Shown in pieces: positions 8,394-18,011 of a DNA stretch of 42,724 nucleotides. The DNA is from Gammaproteobacteria bacterium (GTDB lineage: Bacteria > Pseudomonadota > Gammaproteobacteria > Coxiellales > Coxiellaceae). A program made the position numbers and the translations under genes. The stretch is taken from contig JAUIDD010000019.1 of the NCBI GenBank assembly GCA_030429175.1, positions 1-42,724 on the forward strand, read 5' to 3'. The notes beneath the pieces are model-generated. The model was not told the origin of the DNA, made no database searches, and worked only from the letters and a program-made list of their open reading frames with translations. The first letter of the stretch is position 1. Each line of letters starts with the position of its first letter.

Positions 8394-11300
8394 ATGTTTA
8401 TGAAAAGCCCAATTGTTCATGAAATAGAACAAAATAGAAGCGATGATACTGCGATTGAATGCTTACAGAGTACAGTGAGCTATTATGAGTTAAATGAGCA
8501 GTCTGATCGTCTTGCATGTTGGTTGCTTGAGTTGCGTGATCGAGAGCAGTGGGAAGGGCATGTGCGTATTGGCCTCTATATGCAGCCCTCGCATCATTAT
8601 GTCATTACCTTATTAGCTATTTTAAAAGCAGGCATGGAATTTTTACCACTCGATAAGAACCGCACAAATGAAGAGTTAGTATCATGTATGCAAAGAACAA
8701 CACTGCAACTTGTGATGACAGAGAAGGGGTTTGAGCTTAAATGTAAAGAAGTGCTGATGGGATATGAGCAGTTATCGTATCGATTGGTTGAGACAGCGAT
8801 GATCGAAGCTGAAGATTGTCTTGATATGAGTGTTATGCAACAGAATATAGAGAATGATGGGTTAAGTAAGTTTGCATATATGATCTATACATCAGGTTCC
8901 TCAGGACAGCCAAAAGCCGTGCACGTTCATCATGATGGCATTCTACCTCGTATGCGTTCGATTAAGGAAATGATGAAAGTCACCAGAGAGGACTGTGTGG
9001 CACAGTTGTGTGCGCTTGAATTCGATGCATCACTGCAGGAGATTTTTACTGCACTGATTTCAGGAGCATGCTTAAAAATCATTCCAGACTCTATACGTAA
9101 ACGTGTTGATAAGATCAGTGCGCATTTAAGTGATGTGACAATAGCAACACTGGTACAAGTTTATATTGAGAAGTTGGATCCATCACAGCCAAACTTACAG
9201 AAGTTGCGTGCCATCATTGCAACTGGATCAGCATTAGAAACATCTGATATTAAAAAATGGATTCTACGTAACTCACAAGACGTAGTCGAACGTCTACGAT
9301 TCATTAATGGGTATGGTGCTACAGAGGAAACTATCGGTAGCCGCTTAGGTGAACTAGTGGTCGATGCGCAAGGAGACGTAGTAAACCACTTGGGTGAATG
9401 CATGCAAGGTATCTATCATGCTTATCGATATATTAATAGAGAACAAGATGATGATGGTGCGTTAGGAAAATCAAAAATACAAAAAATTGATAAGACGCTC
9501 ATCAGTTATGAGCAAGCTATCGATATCACACATCAAAACCCAGAGGCTGAATTTGAATTAGTTAGTTATGTTGATGGTGAGCAAAATAGCTATATTGATA
9601 CACCAAAATCATATCAAAGTGGATTTGCTCTAGCGTTTATCAACGATCTAGAAAGAGTCGTTTACTACACCAAGGATGTGGTCCGATTTGATCATCAGCA
9701 CCGGCTTTATTATCAAAGAAGAATTGGTAATTCACTAAAGCGTAATGGTAAGCTCATTGATTTAGAGCGTATCAATACAGTACTAAATGAGCACAGGCGT
9801 GAAATGAATATGGGGCAGGTTTATGTGTTGGCGGATGATAAAACGGCACTGAAAAGTCCAGGGCAAAATAGTTGCGATTTGGTTTTATTTGTTTACTGTG
9901 AAGCTGATGGATTTTTAACGGATCGAGATATCAAACAATTAAATATAATCGCGGCATCAAAGCTTATGTTGCAAGAAATCCCCTCACATATCTATGAATT
10001 TGGTAAACCGCTACCACAGCACCCAAGTAAGAAAACAATTGATAAGCGTGCCCTCAAACGGGAATATAAGATGGATAAATTAGTGCGTAAAGAGCTTATC
10101 CGTTGTAAGGAAGAAATTGCCACACTCAATCCCATTGAAAAAGAAATTGCTGAAATATGGCGTCAAGTATTAGAGATTAAGCAGCCATTTGATTTTAGAT
10201 CAGATGATAACTTTTTAAATTTTGGTGCTGAGTCACAGACGATTGCGCGTATGATCCACGCAGTTATCAATAAATTCGCTAATTATATCACCGCACCATT
10301 ATTGTTAAGTGAGCAGATATTTAAAACAGATGGATCGCTTGCGCGGGTAGCAAGAGAGGTAATTCAATATATCAGTTTGGATGCATGTCTCAAGAAGCCG
10401 CCTTATGTGACAGAATCATCTTGGCTACCAAAGCCTATCCGTATGAAGCTGCAACATGGACAAATGGCGAGTGCGAACTGTGCTATTGTGTTGATTCATT
10501 CGCTGACAGGTAATGCAGAAATTGATTATCGTAATCGTAAATTAAATGAGGATCTTGCACGAGTTTATTTGTCATCTGATCAGCAAGATGTTGTGATTTT
10601 CACATTGAATGCGCCACCCATAGATGGCAATACTTCAATGCCTGCGACGATAGAAGAACTAGCACGGCACTATATTGATGCGATTAAATCACAGTGCGCT
10701 AGATTTGAATATATCCGCTTGGTTGGCTGGTCTGCAGGTGGGGTAATTGTGCATGAAATATTGTATCAGTTGCAATCACAACAAGATGCTTTGGCTGATC
10801 GCACTTATGGTGTCATGTTAGACTCACTTGCCCCTGATGCTTGGCGCAGCATGTCAAATCAAAACTTTTTCAATTTCTTGCGCAAAGTCCCAGAGAAATT
10901 AAGTCTCTCACGTTGGGAAAAGATTGAAAGATTATTTGTGGATAAAAATAAACCGCAGACATTAAATGGTATATCTAAATTTAGAATGATAGACAGTTTA
11001 GTTCGGATCATTCGATTTCATAAGGTTGAGAGGAATATTCAATCAGCATATGTGATAGAGCATTTATTACCCGCGATATTAAATTATTATGTGCACCCAT
11101 CCGTAAGAAAGCTTGTATTATATACAGCTAAAAGATCAGAAATGGATTTATCTAAAATTCACTTAGCACATAAACAAGCATTGTTTTGGGATGTTAAAAA
11201 ATTATATGTAAATATGTTGAGTGCTCAAAGTACACATAGCAATATTGTTTATGACCCTGTTTTGTATGAATTTGAAAGACGTGAACATCTTTATATACGA

Positions 11301-14300
11301 CAAAAACTCGCCTGTGCTGAGACTATTAGTGCATTAAAGCAATTAAGTCAAAATACTGATGAGCCGGGTATTTCAGCATTGCTGGATTCTAGGGCAGTAA
11401 AGATAGAAGAATTTTTTGTTGAGCCAAGTATATTTGAGACTAGTGAAATTCATTATGGTATTGAAGCAGATACAGAAGACGAACGTGAAGTGGTAGATAC
11501 AACGGCATCATATCACCGTGGTATTAAAAGCGTTCAGCTTAATCAGCTTTTGAGTAAGCCTAAGGTTGTCGTAACTGCACCTCAGGGTATTGGTAAAACA
11601 ACCTTAGTCCGCTATCTCGCCTATCGTTGGGCTATGGGTGAACGTGAGTTGGTATCTAGAGCAGACCTGATGGTTTATGTGCAACTCAAAGAGGTTTTTG
11701 CCTTTACGAAGACTTACCCAGAATCAAGCCATGATGAAGTGGTTAAATTTATTTTGTATACAACTGGCCAGCACCAAAATGACCAATTCAAACATGTATT
11801 GCAATCTTATTTTAATGTAGCACATGGTGAGCAGTTGCATTTAAGATTGTGCTTCTTATTAGATGGGTTTAATGAGGTTTCTGATGTATTAACTAAGGGA
11901 GAGTCGAGAGAAAAGCGTTTAATTACGCGATTAATTAAAATTGAACATGCCATCATTACTACTCAAGCACAATCACTACAAGTGTTATTCAATACATTGC
12001 CATCAGAGCAACAAGTACAGTTATTAGAATTACATGGCTTAGATGATTATTATCAGATTCAGCAGTGTGTGCATAACGTATTTAAATTTATTCGAAGCCC
12101 AAACAAAAGGCAGCTTGAGCAAAATATGCAAAAATGGGTGGTGAGTAATCTAAGTCAGTATCTTGATATTTTGCATCATCCTATGATGCTGATGCTATTT
12201 TGTAGTATGTCAGAAAGTATTGTCGAGCTTAATCTACAGCATGGTTCGATTGTGGATCTATATAAAAAACTAGTATTACAGATTCTGAAAAAGTACTTGG
12301 TGCATCATTATGGTGTCGCTTCAGACCGACATGTTACAGAAATACAGGTATGTGTAAAACCTTTATATGAGTTGCTGATGGAAATTGCTTTTGGGATGTT
12401 AATGCTTGGTGGTAATAACATGAGTGTTGATTTTATCCAAAATGAGTACTGTTATACATATAATGAAGCCGAAAGGCGCCAACAGTTTAGCGATATGCAT
12501 ATGCAATTAAAAACGATTACTCAAACAGAGAGTAATTTATTCGACATTAGATCAACTAAGGATAATTATGATGAATTGATTAAAAGTGGTGTTATAGGCC
12601 TCAATCGCAATAAAAATACGATTGAATTTTTACATGATAGTATACATTTACATCTTGCTGCTGATTATCTGGCACGCGCATGGAAGGATAAAGGTGTGCT
12701 GCATGTGCTTGAGTATAGTATTAATGATGAAGAGTATGATGAAAAACCAATTAAAAACATTATTTGTGATTTGCTGCACAATCCTAACTTTAATAATTGT
12801 ATGATTCATTTGGCAGGGCTATTGAAGCCCGAAGTAAAGCAAGGGCGTAGACAAAAGCGTAAGGTGGGGCAGCCTGCAGCAGATACAAAATCTTACCAAA
12901 AAGAATATTTCTGTTGTATTTTCGAAGAAATTGAACAAAAAAATAAATTAGATCCTTTGCAAGTACTGCGCACTAATGCACAACATCTGCCGAATATTAT
13001 CTGGGTAATGATGGGTGTCATTGATATTTGTTGTGCGGACGAAAAACAGATTATTGTTTTTTGTGAGGGCAGCAATTTTATCGATAAATGTGGTGCGTTA
13101 TTTTTTACCATGTTGCGCGATTCTGCGTTATATAATCGTGAGTTGCGTCGAGATTTATACCGACTGCTGTCGATGTATCCAAATATCAAAAATGTGATGC
13201 ATTTGGTCGAGGCACTTGAGCCTTATGTAAAACGTTGTAAGCATCGGAATAACAGTGCACTTGAAGTGTCACGTCGGATTAGCACCTCTAATGAAGGGCC
13301 ACACTTGTTGCTACAACAGGCATTCAAAGAAGATGATCCTGTTATACAAGAAAAAATTATCAGAAATACCGTTTATTTTCACGTGCGACTATTTTTTGAT
13401 AAGTCAGTCTCAAGTTTACCTGATGGTGGCAACTTACTAGATATTCTTAAATATCATATTTCGATTGATCATGTTGAACAGGCGACACCCATACCAATAT
13501 TTCAAGTGTTATTGGCCCAATCTAAATCTATTGTGACGACCATGCGTAAAGATCCGTTGTTCTTCTCGGAGTTTATGTCATTTTTTATATTATTTTGTAA
13601 ACGTGTGAAATATGCTCTCGAACATGATGAAGCCTCACTCGTTCAACAAGCATGTTATGTGTTTAAGTATTTTGTGGGTATTGATGATTGTCCTGACGAA
13701 ATATGTCAGCAAATAAAAGCAACGTTAAAACTGATATTCTATGCAGATACTATTATTGTACCGACATTATATGTATCAACTTTTGGGTTAGGGATGTTAT
13801 TGGACTTGCTCTCACCAAAAGAAGTATCGAGAGAATATCTTGATATTTTCTATGCAATTATTAATATTTTTCATAGGATTTATTCAGAACAGTTTAGTGC
13901 GAATAAGCTTAAAAGAGTGACTTTAGAATTCTGGAAAAAATATGCGCGTAAAATTAAAAAAGGACTTTATATAGAAAATAATTATGATAAGAGCTTACTC
14001 CAACAGAATTTATGGCCGATTACTAAGTTTATACGTGTTGTTGGCTCATATGATGATTGCAAGGAGTTGGCTGAAAATATGTTAGACTGCAACATGATGC
14101 GTGAAAGCGTGTTTGTTGGTCCAATTTCACTACTTCATGATAAATTATTAGGGGATATTCGAAAACATGTCATCAATGTTTTAGAACATGCACTGCCAGG
14201 TCAATTAATGATGAAGTTTGATAAGCAAAAAACTGCACGTCGTTATGCGCGAGCACTGATCGCATTTATTAAATTTGGTGAATACACTTATCGAGATATA

Positions 14301-15434
14301 GAGCAGTTATATTACCTATTCATACATACAAAAGATACGAGTGATATTGAATTATCATCAGAAGATATGAGTGAACGTGATTCAGAGCATGAGAATGATA
14401 GTGATATAGAATATACACCTGAGGAAGAGATTGAAAAATATGAGCGTATTTATCTTAATATTGCGTTACTTGTTTTGGAAGGAAACCTCGATATTAAACC
14501 AAGTGATGTCAATGACTGGTTAATTGCGGTATTTGATAAATTGGAACAGGGTAATTTTGTAAGTAGTGTGAGTAATGTTTTATATGTAACACTCATAAAG
14601 TTGGTATCATATTTAATGACAAACAATATAGAACATATCATACGGTTTTTTAGTGCAATATCACATTATCTGAATGAAGAGCAGGATTATAAAATCCGTT
14701 GTGAAGTAATTAAGTCATCGATAGCATTACTTAACTATAGGGTTGTCAAAGATGCGATTGCAGTTATGCCTGAACCTGCACTTATAGAAACTGAGCCTAG
14801 CATTATTAAAGCGATTATTGAGCGTATCATTGGGTTGCGTTTTCATCATCCACAAGTCGTCGAAATTTTCCAAAATGAAGCGATACTAAATTATTGTGAT
14901 GTTAAAGTATCAGCTAATGAAGAACGTACGCGCTTTCATCAATATTTCCATGAGCTTATCGATGAGTTTTTAGTGTATCCTCAAACAATAACGCGTGTAT
15001 TCACGCTGCGTGTTTTTGCCTCTCATATTGCTCATAATCGTTTGTCACAAACATATATTGATCTGCTTAAACCCGCTTTATTAGCGCGTGTTTATGATTG
15101 GGATCTTATCGTGCGTTTAGCTGCTATGGTGACACTATTGACTTTAGATGGTTGTGATTTAACGCATGATGATATTACAATATCTTATAAACAAATTAAT
15201 GAAAACCATACCGAAAATTACATAGATGCGAATATCAATAAGCTTGAATCGTTAGGGTTTCCAGCTGAGTTATTAGCTCAAATCAGGCTACTGTTTCATC
15301 CAGATGAAGTAGCGCCAAATCAGTCAGCAGTGGCTGTTGGTGTGCTGGATGCAGGCTTATTTGCACAGTCAGTTGAGACAGCAAAACCTTTGGTGCCTGG
15401 CACCAAGATGTCGACAGTTTTCACCAAGGTTTAG
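8394..15434 (+). CDS. NRPS-like (A-PCP-TE) module fused to a NACHT STAND ATPase and long helical C-terminus
   Basis: The 2346-residue product has four parts. (1) Adenylation domain, residues 20-560: TSGSSGQPK at 166, FDAS at 210 (the Asp that holds the amino group in amino-acid-activating enzymes), GYGATEE at 306, YTKDVVRF near 423, and SKKTIDKRAL with the A10 Lys near 546. (2) Carrier domain, 575-655, with Ser614 in FLNFGAESQ. (3) Alpha/beta-hydrolase of thioesterase type, 695-850, with Ser780 in GWSAGG. (4) NACHT module, 1040-1425: Walker A APQGIGKTT (Lys1068), Walker B CFLLDGFNEV (Asp1157), HHPMMLMLFC, and FLHDSIHLHLAADYLA. About 900 mostly helical residues follow, HEAT-like in texture, with an acidic stretch near 1984-2014. 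The ATG at 8400 fits the AAGGA site better than 8394. The last 13 codons and stop come from a dispersed repeat. Function is unknown. Confidence 0.9.
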   Translation: MFMKSPIVHEIEQNRSDDTAIECLQSTVSYYELNEQSDRLACWLLELRDREQWEGHVRIGLYMQPSHHYVITLLAILKAGMEFLPLDKNRTNEELVSCMQRTTLQLVMTEKGFELKCKEVLMGYEQLSYRLVETAMIEAEDCLDMSVMQQNIENDGLSKFAYMIYTSGSSGQPKAVHVHHDGILPRMRSIKEMMKVTREDCVAQLCALEFDASLQEIFTALISGACLKIIPDSIRKRVDKISAHLSDVTIATLVQVYIEKLDPSQPNLQKLRAIIATGSALETSDIKKWILRNSQDVVERLRFINGYGATEETIGSRLGELVVDAQGDVVNHLGECMQGIYHAYRYINREQDDDGALGKSKIQKIDKTLISYEQAIDITHQNPEAEFELVSYVDGEQNSYIDTPKSYQSGFALAFINDLERVVYYTKDVVRFDHQHRLYYQRRIGNSLKRNGKLIDLERINTVLNEHRREMNMGQVYVLADDKTALKSPGQNSCDLVLFVYCEADGFLTDRDIKQLNIIAASKLMLQEIPSHIYEFGKPLPQHPSKKTIDKRALKREYKMDKLVRKELIRCKEEIATLNPIEKEIAEIWRQVLEIKQPFDFRSDDNFLNFGAESQTIARMIHAVINKFANYITAPLLLSEQIFKTDGSLARVAREVIQYISLDACLKKPPYVTESSWLPKPIRMKLQHGQMASANCAIVLIHSLTGNAEIDYRNRKLNEDLARVYLSSDQQDVVIFTLNAPPIDGNTSMPATIEELARHYIDAIKSQCARFEYIRLVGWSAGGVIVHEILYQLQSQQDALADRTYGVMLDSLAPDAWRSMSNQNFFNFLRKVPEKLSLSRWEKIERLFVDKNKPQTLNGISKFRMIDSLVRIIRFHKVERNIQSAYVIEHLLPAILNYYVHPSVRKLVLYTAKRSEMDLSKIHLAHKQALFWDVKKLYVNMLSAQSTHSNIVYDPVLYEFERREHLYIRQKLACAETISALKQLSQNTDEPGISALLDSRAVKIEEFFVEPSIFETSEIHYGIEADTEDEREVVDTTASYHRGIKSVQLNQLLSKPKVVVTAPQGIGKTTLVRYLAYRWAMGERELVSRADLMVYVQLKEVFAFTKTYPESSHDEVVKFILYTTGQHQNDQFKHVLQSYFNVAHGEQLHLRLCFLLDGFNEVSDVLTKGESREKRLITRLIKIEHAIITTQAQSLQVLFNTLPSEQQVQLLELHGLDDYYQIQQCVHNVFKFIRSPNKRQLEQNMQKWVVSNLSQYLDILHHPMMLMLFCSMSESIVELNLQHGSIVDLYKKLVLQILKKYLVHHYGVASDRHVTEIQVCVKPLYELLMEIAFGMLMLGGNNMSVDFIQNEYCYTYNEAERRQQFSDMHMQLKTITQTESNLFDIRSTKDNYDELIKSGVIGLNRNKNTIEFLHDSIHLHLAADYLARAWKDKGVLHVLEYSINDEEYDEKPIKNIICDLLHNPNFNNCMIHLAGLLKPEVKQGRRQKRKVGQPAADTKSYQKEYFCCIFEEIEQKNKLDPLQVLRTNAQHLPNIIWVMMGVIDICCADEKQIIVFCEGSNFIDKCGALFFTMLRDSALYNRELRRDLYRLLSMYPNIKNVMHLVEALEPYVKRCKHRNNSALEVSRRISTSNEGPHLLLQQAFKEDDPVIQEKIIRNTVYFHVRLFFDKSVSSLPDGGNLLDILKYHISIDHVEQATPIPIFQVLLAQSKSIVTTMRKDPLFFSEFMSFFILFCKRVKYALEHDEASLVQQACYVFKYFVGIDDCPDEICQQIKATLKLIFYADTIIVPTLYVSTFGLGMLLDLLSPKEVSREYLDIFYAIINIFHRIYSEQFSANKLKRVTLEFWKKYARKIKKGLYIENNYDKSLLQQNLWPITKFIRVVGSYDDCKELAENMLDCNMMRESVFVGPISLLHDKLLGDIRKHVINVLEHALPGQLMMKFDKQKTARRYARALIAFIKFGEYTYRDIEQLYYLFIHTKDTSDIELSSEDMSERDSEHENDSDIEYTPEEEIEKYERIYLNIALLVLEGNLDIKPSDVNDWLIAVFDKLEQGNFVSSVSNVLYVTLIKLVSYLMTNNIEHIIRFFSAISHYLNEEQDYKIRCEVIKSSIALLNYRVVKDAIAVMPEPALIETEPSIIKAIIERIIGLRFHHPQVVEIFQNEAILNYCDVKVSANEERTRFHQYFHELIDEFLVYPQTITRVFTLRVFASHIAHNRLSQTYIDLLKPALLARVYDWDLIVRLAAMVTLLTLDGCDLTHDDITISYKQINENHTENYIDANINKLESLGFPAELLAQIRLLFHPDEVAPNQSAVAVGVLDAGLFAQSVETAKPLVPGTKMSTVFTKV

Positions 15435-15467
15435 GTGAAAACTATCAACAGTTAGGTGCCAGGCACC
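15392..15467. repeat. 76-bp palindromic dispersed repeat, copy 2
   Basis: This is the same unit as 5267-5342, with five mismatches by eye. GGTGCCTGGCACC and GGTGCCAGGCACC flank an inner stem, CGACAGTTTTCACC against GGTGAAAACTATCAACA. Its left half is translated as the last 13 residues of the NRPS-NACHT protein (VPGTKMSTVFTKV), and its internal TTTAG gives the stop at 15432-15434. It also lies between two convergent genes and could terminate both. Confidence 0.85.
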
Positions 15468-15472
15468 TGGGG

Positions 15473-16225
15473 TTAGATCGAGAATTGATAGCCGATGCTG
15501 GCTGTTAGGATGTTAGCAGCAGGTTGCATACGTGCGACATCGCTTGCCGCACTTTTATCTAAGCTAGGTGGGGAGCCATCTAAGGTTGATGGGTAGCTTA
15601 CTTTTGGTAGGTATAACCATTGAATGCCAAGCCTTAGGCCAGTTTGGTCTAATATGTACTCAAAGCCGCCACCAAACATCACTTCCCAATTATAGAATCG
15701 TCCACTATATTCAATTTGTGATTGTTTGTTGTTATTCATCCCTCTCCACGCAGCACCAAGTTTAGTAAAGACATTAAGCTTATTGATATAGGGCACTGCA
15801 AGCGAAAATTTGCCAGCGGCATATGCTATCCAGTTCCATTGGTGGCCTTTGTGACAACCGTCTTGATCACAGCCATTACCACCGATGTTAACGTCTTGCC
15901 CGACAACATCACCAACTACTTTTGGCATATAAAAGCCACCTAGTTCAATGCCGATATGTTGGAATAATTGTAAACCGGCATCCATGCCCCCCACAAAACC
16001 ACCATACTCATTAGAGGTCATACCACCTGGAATGGCCCAAATTGTTCCTAGCTCACCAATAAGTGTATTCCAATTTTGCCATGAGTAACCCCCTTGAATG
16101 TCTACATAAACATTGGGTGTGTAAGGTGGTGTTTGCATTACCATTGGATCAGGGCCGCCAGCAAAGGATGCACTACTAAGTGCAACAAGCATTGTTGTAA
16201 GGGTTAATAGTCTCTGGGTTGACAT
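15473..16225 (-). CDS. Outer membrane beta-barrel protein
   Basis: The 250-residue product has a clear signal peptide (MSTQRLLTLTTMLVALSSASFA, cleavage probably after SFA). The mature part alternates Gly- and aromatic-rich strands: YVDIQGGYSWQNW, GGFVGGMDAGLQLFQHIGIE, AYAAGKFSLAVPY, EVMFGGGFEYIL, LRLGIQWLYL, and the closing ILTASIGYQFSI. This is the pattern of small OmpA/Opa-like porin-fold proteins common in Legionella and Coxiella. A loop holds Cys in GNGCDQDGCHKG, perhaps a disulphide. The start follows AAGGAG with 7 bases spacing. It ends 6 bases past the palindromic repeat and converges with the NRPS-NACHT gene. The specific role (adhesin, structural) cannot be told. Confidence 0.85.
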   Translation of the reverse strand: MSTQRLLTLTTMLVALSSASFAGGPDPMVMQTPPYTPNVYVDIQGGYSWQNWNTLIGELGTIWAIPGGMTSNEYGGFVGGMDAGLQLFQHIGIELGGFYMPKVVGDVVGQDVNIGGNGCDQDGCHKGHQWNWIAYAAGKFSLAVPYINKLNVFTKLGAAWRGMNNNKQSQIEYSGRFYNWEVMFGGGFEYILDQTGLRLGIQWLYLPKVSYPSTLDGSPPSLDKSAASDVARMQPAANILTASIGYQFSI

Positions 16226-16264
16226 CGATAAGCTCCTTTTTCATATAGATAGAAATACTTGCTC

Positions 16265-16287
16265 CCACCTAAATGGGTAGTGGGCTT
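16265..16287 (-). promoter_or_regulatory. Small hairpin in the leader of the outer membrane protein gene
   Basis: CCCAC and GTGGG pair around CTAAATGGGTA about 40-60 bases upstream of the start codon. The stem is only 5 bp, so it could be a minor mRNA-stability element or chance. Confidence 0.2.
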
Positions 16288-16318
16288 ATCATACTATATA
16301 TGCGGAACAGATACTATG

Positions 16319-16345
16319 CAGCCCGATGAGCATTCAGGCTGCAGA
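16319..16345 (-). terminator. Hairpin downstream of the secreted-protein gene
   Basis: TGCAGCC and GGCTGCA form a 7-bp GC-rich stem with a 13-base loop, starting 15 bases past the stop of the gene at 16360-17886. No strong T run follows on the minus strand, so it is either a weak intrinsic terminator or a 3'-end stabiliser. Confidence 0.35.
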
Positions 16346-16359
16346 TGACATTTTAAGCT

Positions 16360-17886
16360 TTAGTGCGCTGATGGTGTTAAAACAATGTAGTAGGTGTTTT
16401 CTTTTACGCTTCTATTGCATGATTGACCACCTTTTTGTTTAGCACGTTCACAAGTGCTAATTCTATATACCACCCTATTTGCATTCGTGAGCTTAAGGTC
16501 TAAAGTAGGTTCACTTGTTATCAACTGAACGGTGTGTGCGTCAGCACCAACATTTAGTGCAGAACTTGCCTTGTAAGTATCAAATTTGAGTGGGGTTTTA
16601 AAATTAGTATCTCCCTCAGCATAAACAGCAGCGTCATAAGTGTTGTGATTGATAGCTGCTTCATCATTATTAATAGCTATTATGTTTTTAGCTGCTATTT
16701 TTTTAGAATTTTTAGTTATAACAGTTTTTACATCTGCAAGCATAGCATTATTATCCATGCTCTTGGCAGAAATCACTGGGGTTTTTGAAATGACGGTGGT
16801 AGTACCTAATACCTTACAGCCTAAATCACCTTTTGTAGGAGACTTTGTGATTACAGAGTCATCTTGTTTAACTTCATATGCACAGATCGGATATTGAGTA
16901 TTGTTATCTTGTGGTGTTCTTACTATGGTTGTTGTCGTACTACCATTATTCTTAGTGCTAATGGTCATGAATACAGTAGTTTTTTCTTTATCTGTTGAAG
17001 TTGATATCTGTTTAGTTTGTTCTTTTGGAATTTCTACAGGCTGCGTGCTAGTCAGTTTCCAAGGCCCTTTTGTCAGGCCTTGTGCAGGGTCAAACTTATC
17101 TTCGAAAATAGTTTGTGCAGTTGGGTAATTACCATTATTTTCTTTAGTCACATTATATAAGGCTACGTAAATGGCCTTGCCACTATTATTCTGAATATTC
17201 ACATCCCCAAATTGTGTTCCTTGTGACAGTAATTCATTTATATTTAGTTTTAGTGGCGCCAAAATACCTGTTTTATCCATTGGATTAGTATTCTGTATAT
17301 ATGTGGAAGTCATTGGTAATGCTGTACCGCCAAACATTTTGTTAAGGTCGACTTTTATAGTTGGTTCTGATGTTGTTAGTGCTAGTAAGAAGTCACCTTT
17401 TGTAGAATTATAGAATATTCCTAAATAGTTTTTATCTGGAGATTTTTTTAGCGCGTTAAGGTTGAATAACCATTTTTCAGAAGTTGTTTTATTTATACCT
17501 ATGTCCACATCAGATCTGCCTATGAATCCTGGTATATAAGCTTTGTTTACATTAATTTTAATAAAATACTCTTGGTCTTTAGACCCACAGAGGTATTTAA
17601 GTAAGGGATTAGAATTGTTTTTTTGTTCTTCCGTACATGGAACATAAAAAGCAGTAGTGACCTGATTAGATGCATTAGTAATCATATCGGGGTGCTCTGG
17701 CTGATTAATAGATGAATTAGTCATACCTGTGAGGTCAATGACATTACGTGTGCTTTCAAAGTCTTTCCAATTATAAGGATAATTATATGTTTTTATCGAG
17801 ACAGTATATCTGTCTGATGCAATAGCAATTGATGAGCACAAAATACCTATTATTGAAATTGTTGTAGCTAGTTTTAAATTTTTCAT
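16360..17886 (-). CDS. Secreted hypothetical protein, 508 residues
   Basis: The protein begins with a standard signal peptide (MKNLKLATTISIIGILCSSIAIAS), so it is exported to the periplasm or beyond. The remainder is rich in Thr, Asn, Lys and Ser with short beta-prone segments. Six Cys in the mature part form loose pairs (VPCTEE and KYLCGSK; PICAYEV and LGCKVLG; TCERAK and QSCNRS), suggesting disulphides. A similar phrase, TTSEPTIKVDL near residue 170 and ITSEPTLDLKL near 465, may mark two related domains. I recognise no family. The start is supported by GGAG 7 bases upstream. Its upstream region is shared with the divergent pan operon. Confidence 0.75.
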   Translation of the reverse strand: MKNLKLATTISIIGILCSSIAIASDRYTVSIKTYNYPYNWKDFESTRNVIDLTGMTNSSINQPEHPDMITNASNQVTTAFYVPCTEEQKNNSNPLLKYLCGSKDQEYFIKINVNKAYIPGFIGRSDVDIGINKTTSEKWLFNLNALKKSPDKNYLGIFYNSTKGDFLLALTTSEPTIKVDLNKMFGGTALPMTSTYIQNTNPMDKTGILAPLKLNINELLSQGTQFGDVNIQNNSGKAIYVALYNVTKENNGNYPTAQTIFEDKFDPAQGLTKGPWKLTSTQPVEIPKEQTKQISTSTDKEKTTVFMTISTKNNGSTTTTIVRTPQDNNTQYPICAYEVKQDDSVITKSPTKGDLGCKVLGTTTVISKTPVISAKSMDNNAMLADVKTVITKNSKKIAAKNIIAINNDEAAINHNTYDAAVYAEGDTNFKTPLKFDTYKASSALNVGADAHTVQLITSEPTLDLKLTNANRVVYRISTCERAKQKGGQSCNRSVKENTYYIVLTPSAH

Positions 17887-18011
17887 TTGTATGCTCCAAA
17901 AAGATCTGATTTACTGATGGTATTGATAAATTATAGTAGAAATGATTTGGTTTTTCCTAAAAGAAAAAAGAATGTATATTCACCAAGTTGCAAACTTGAA
18001 ACTAGAAAGGG

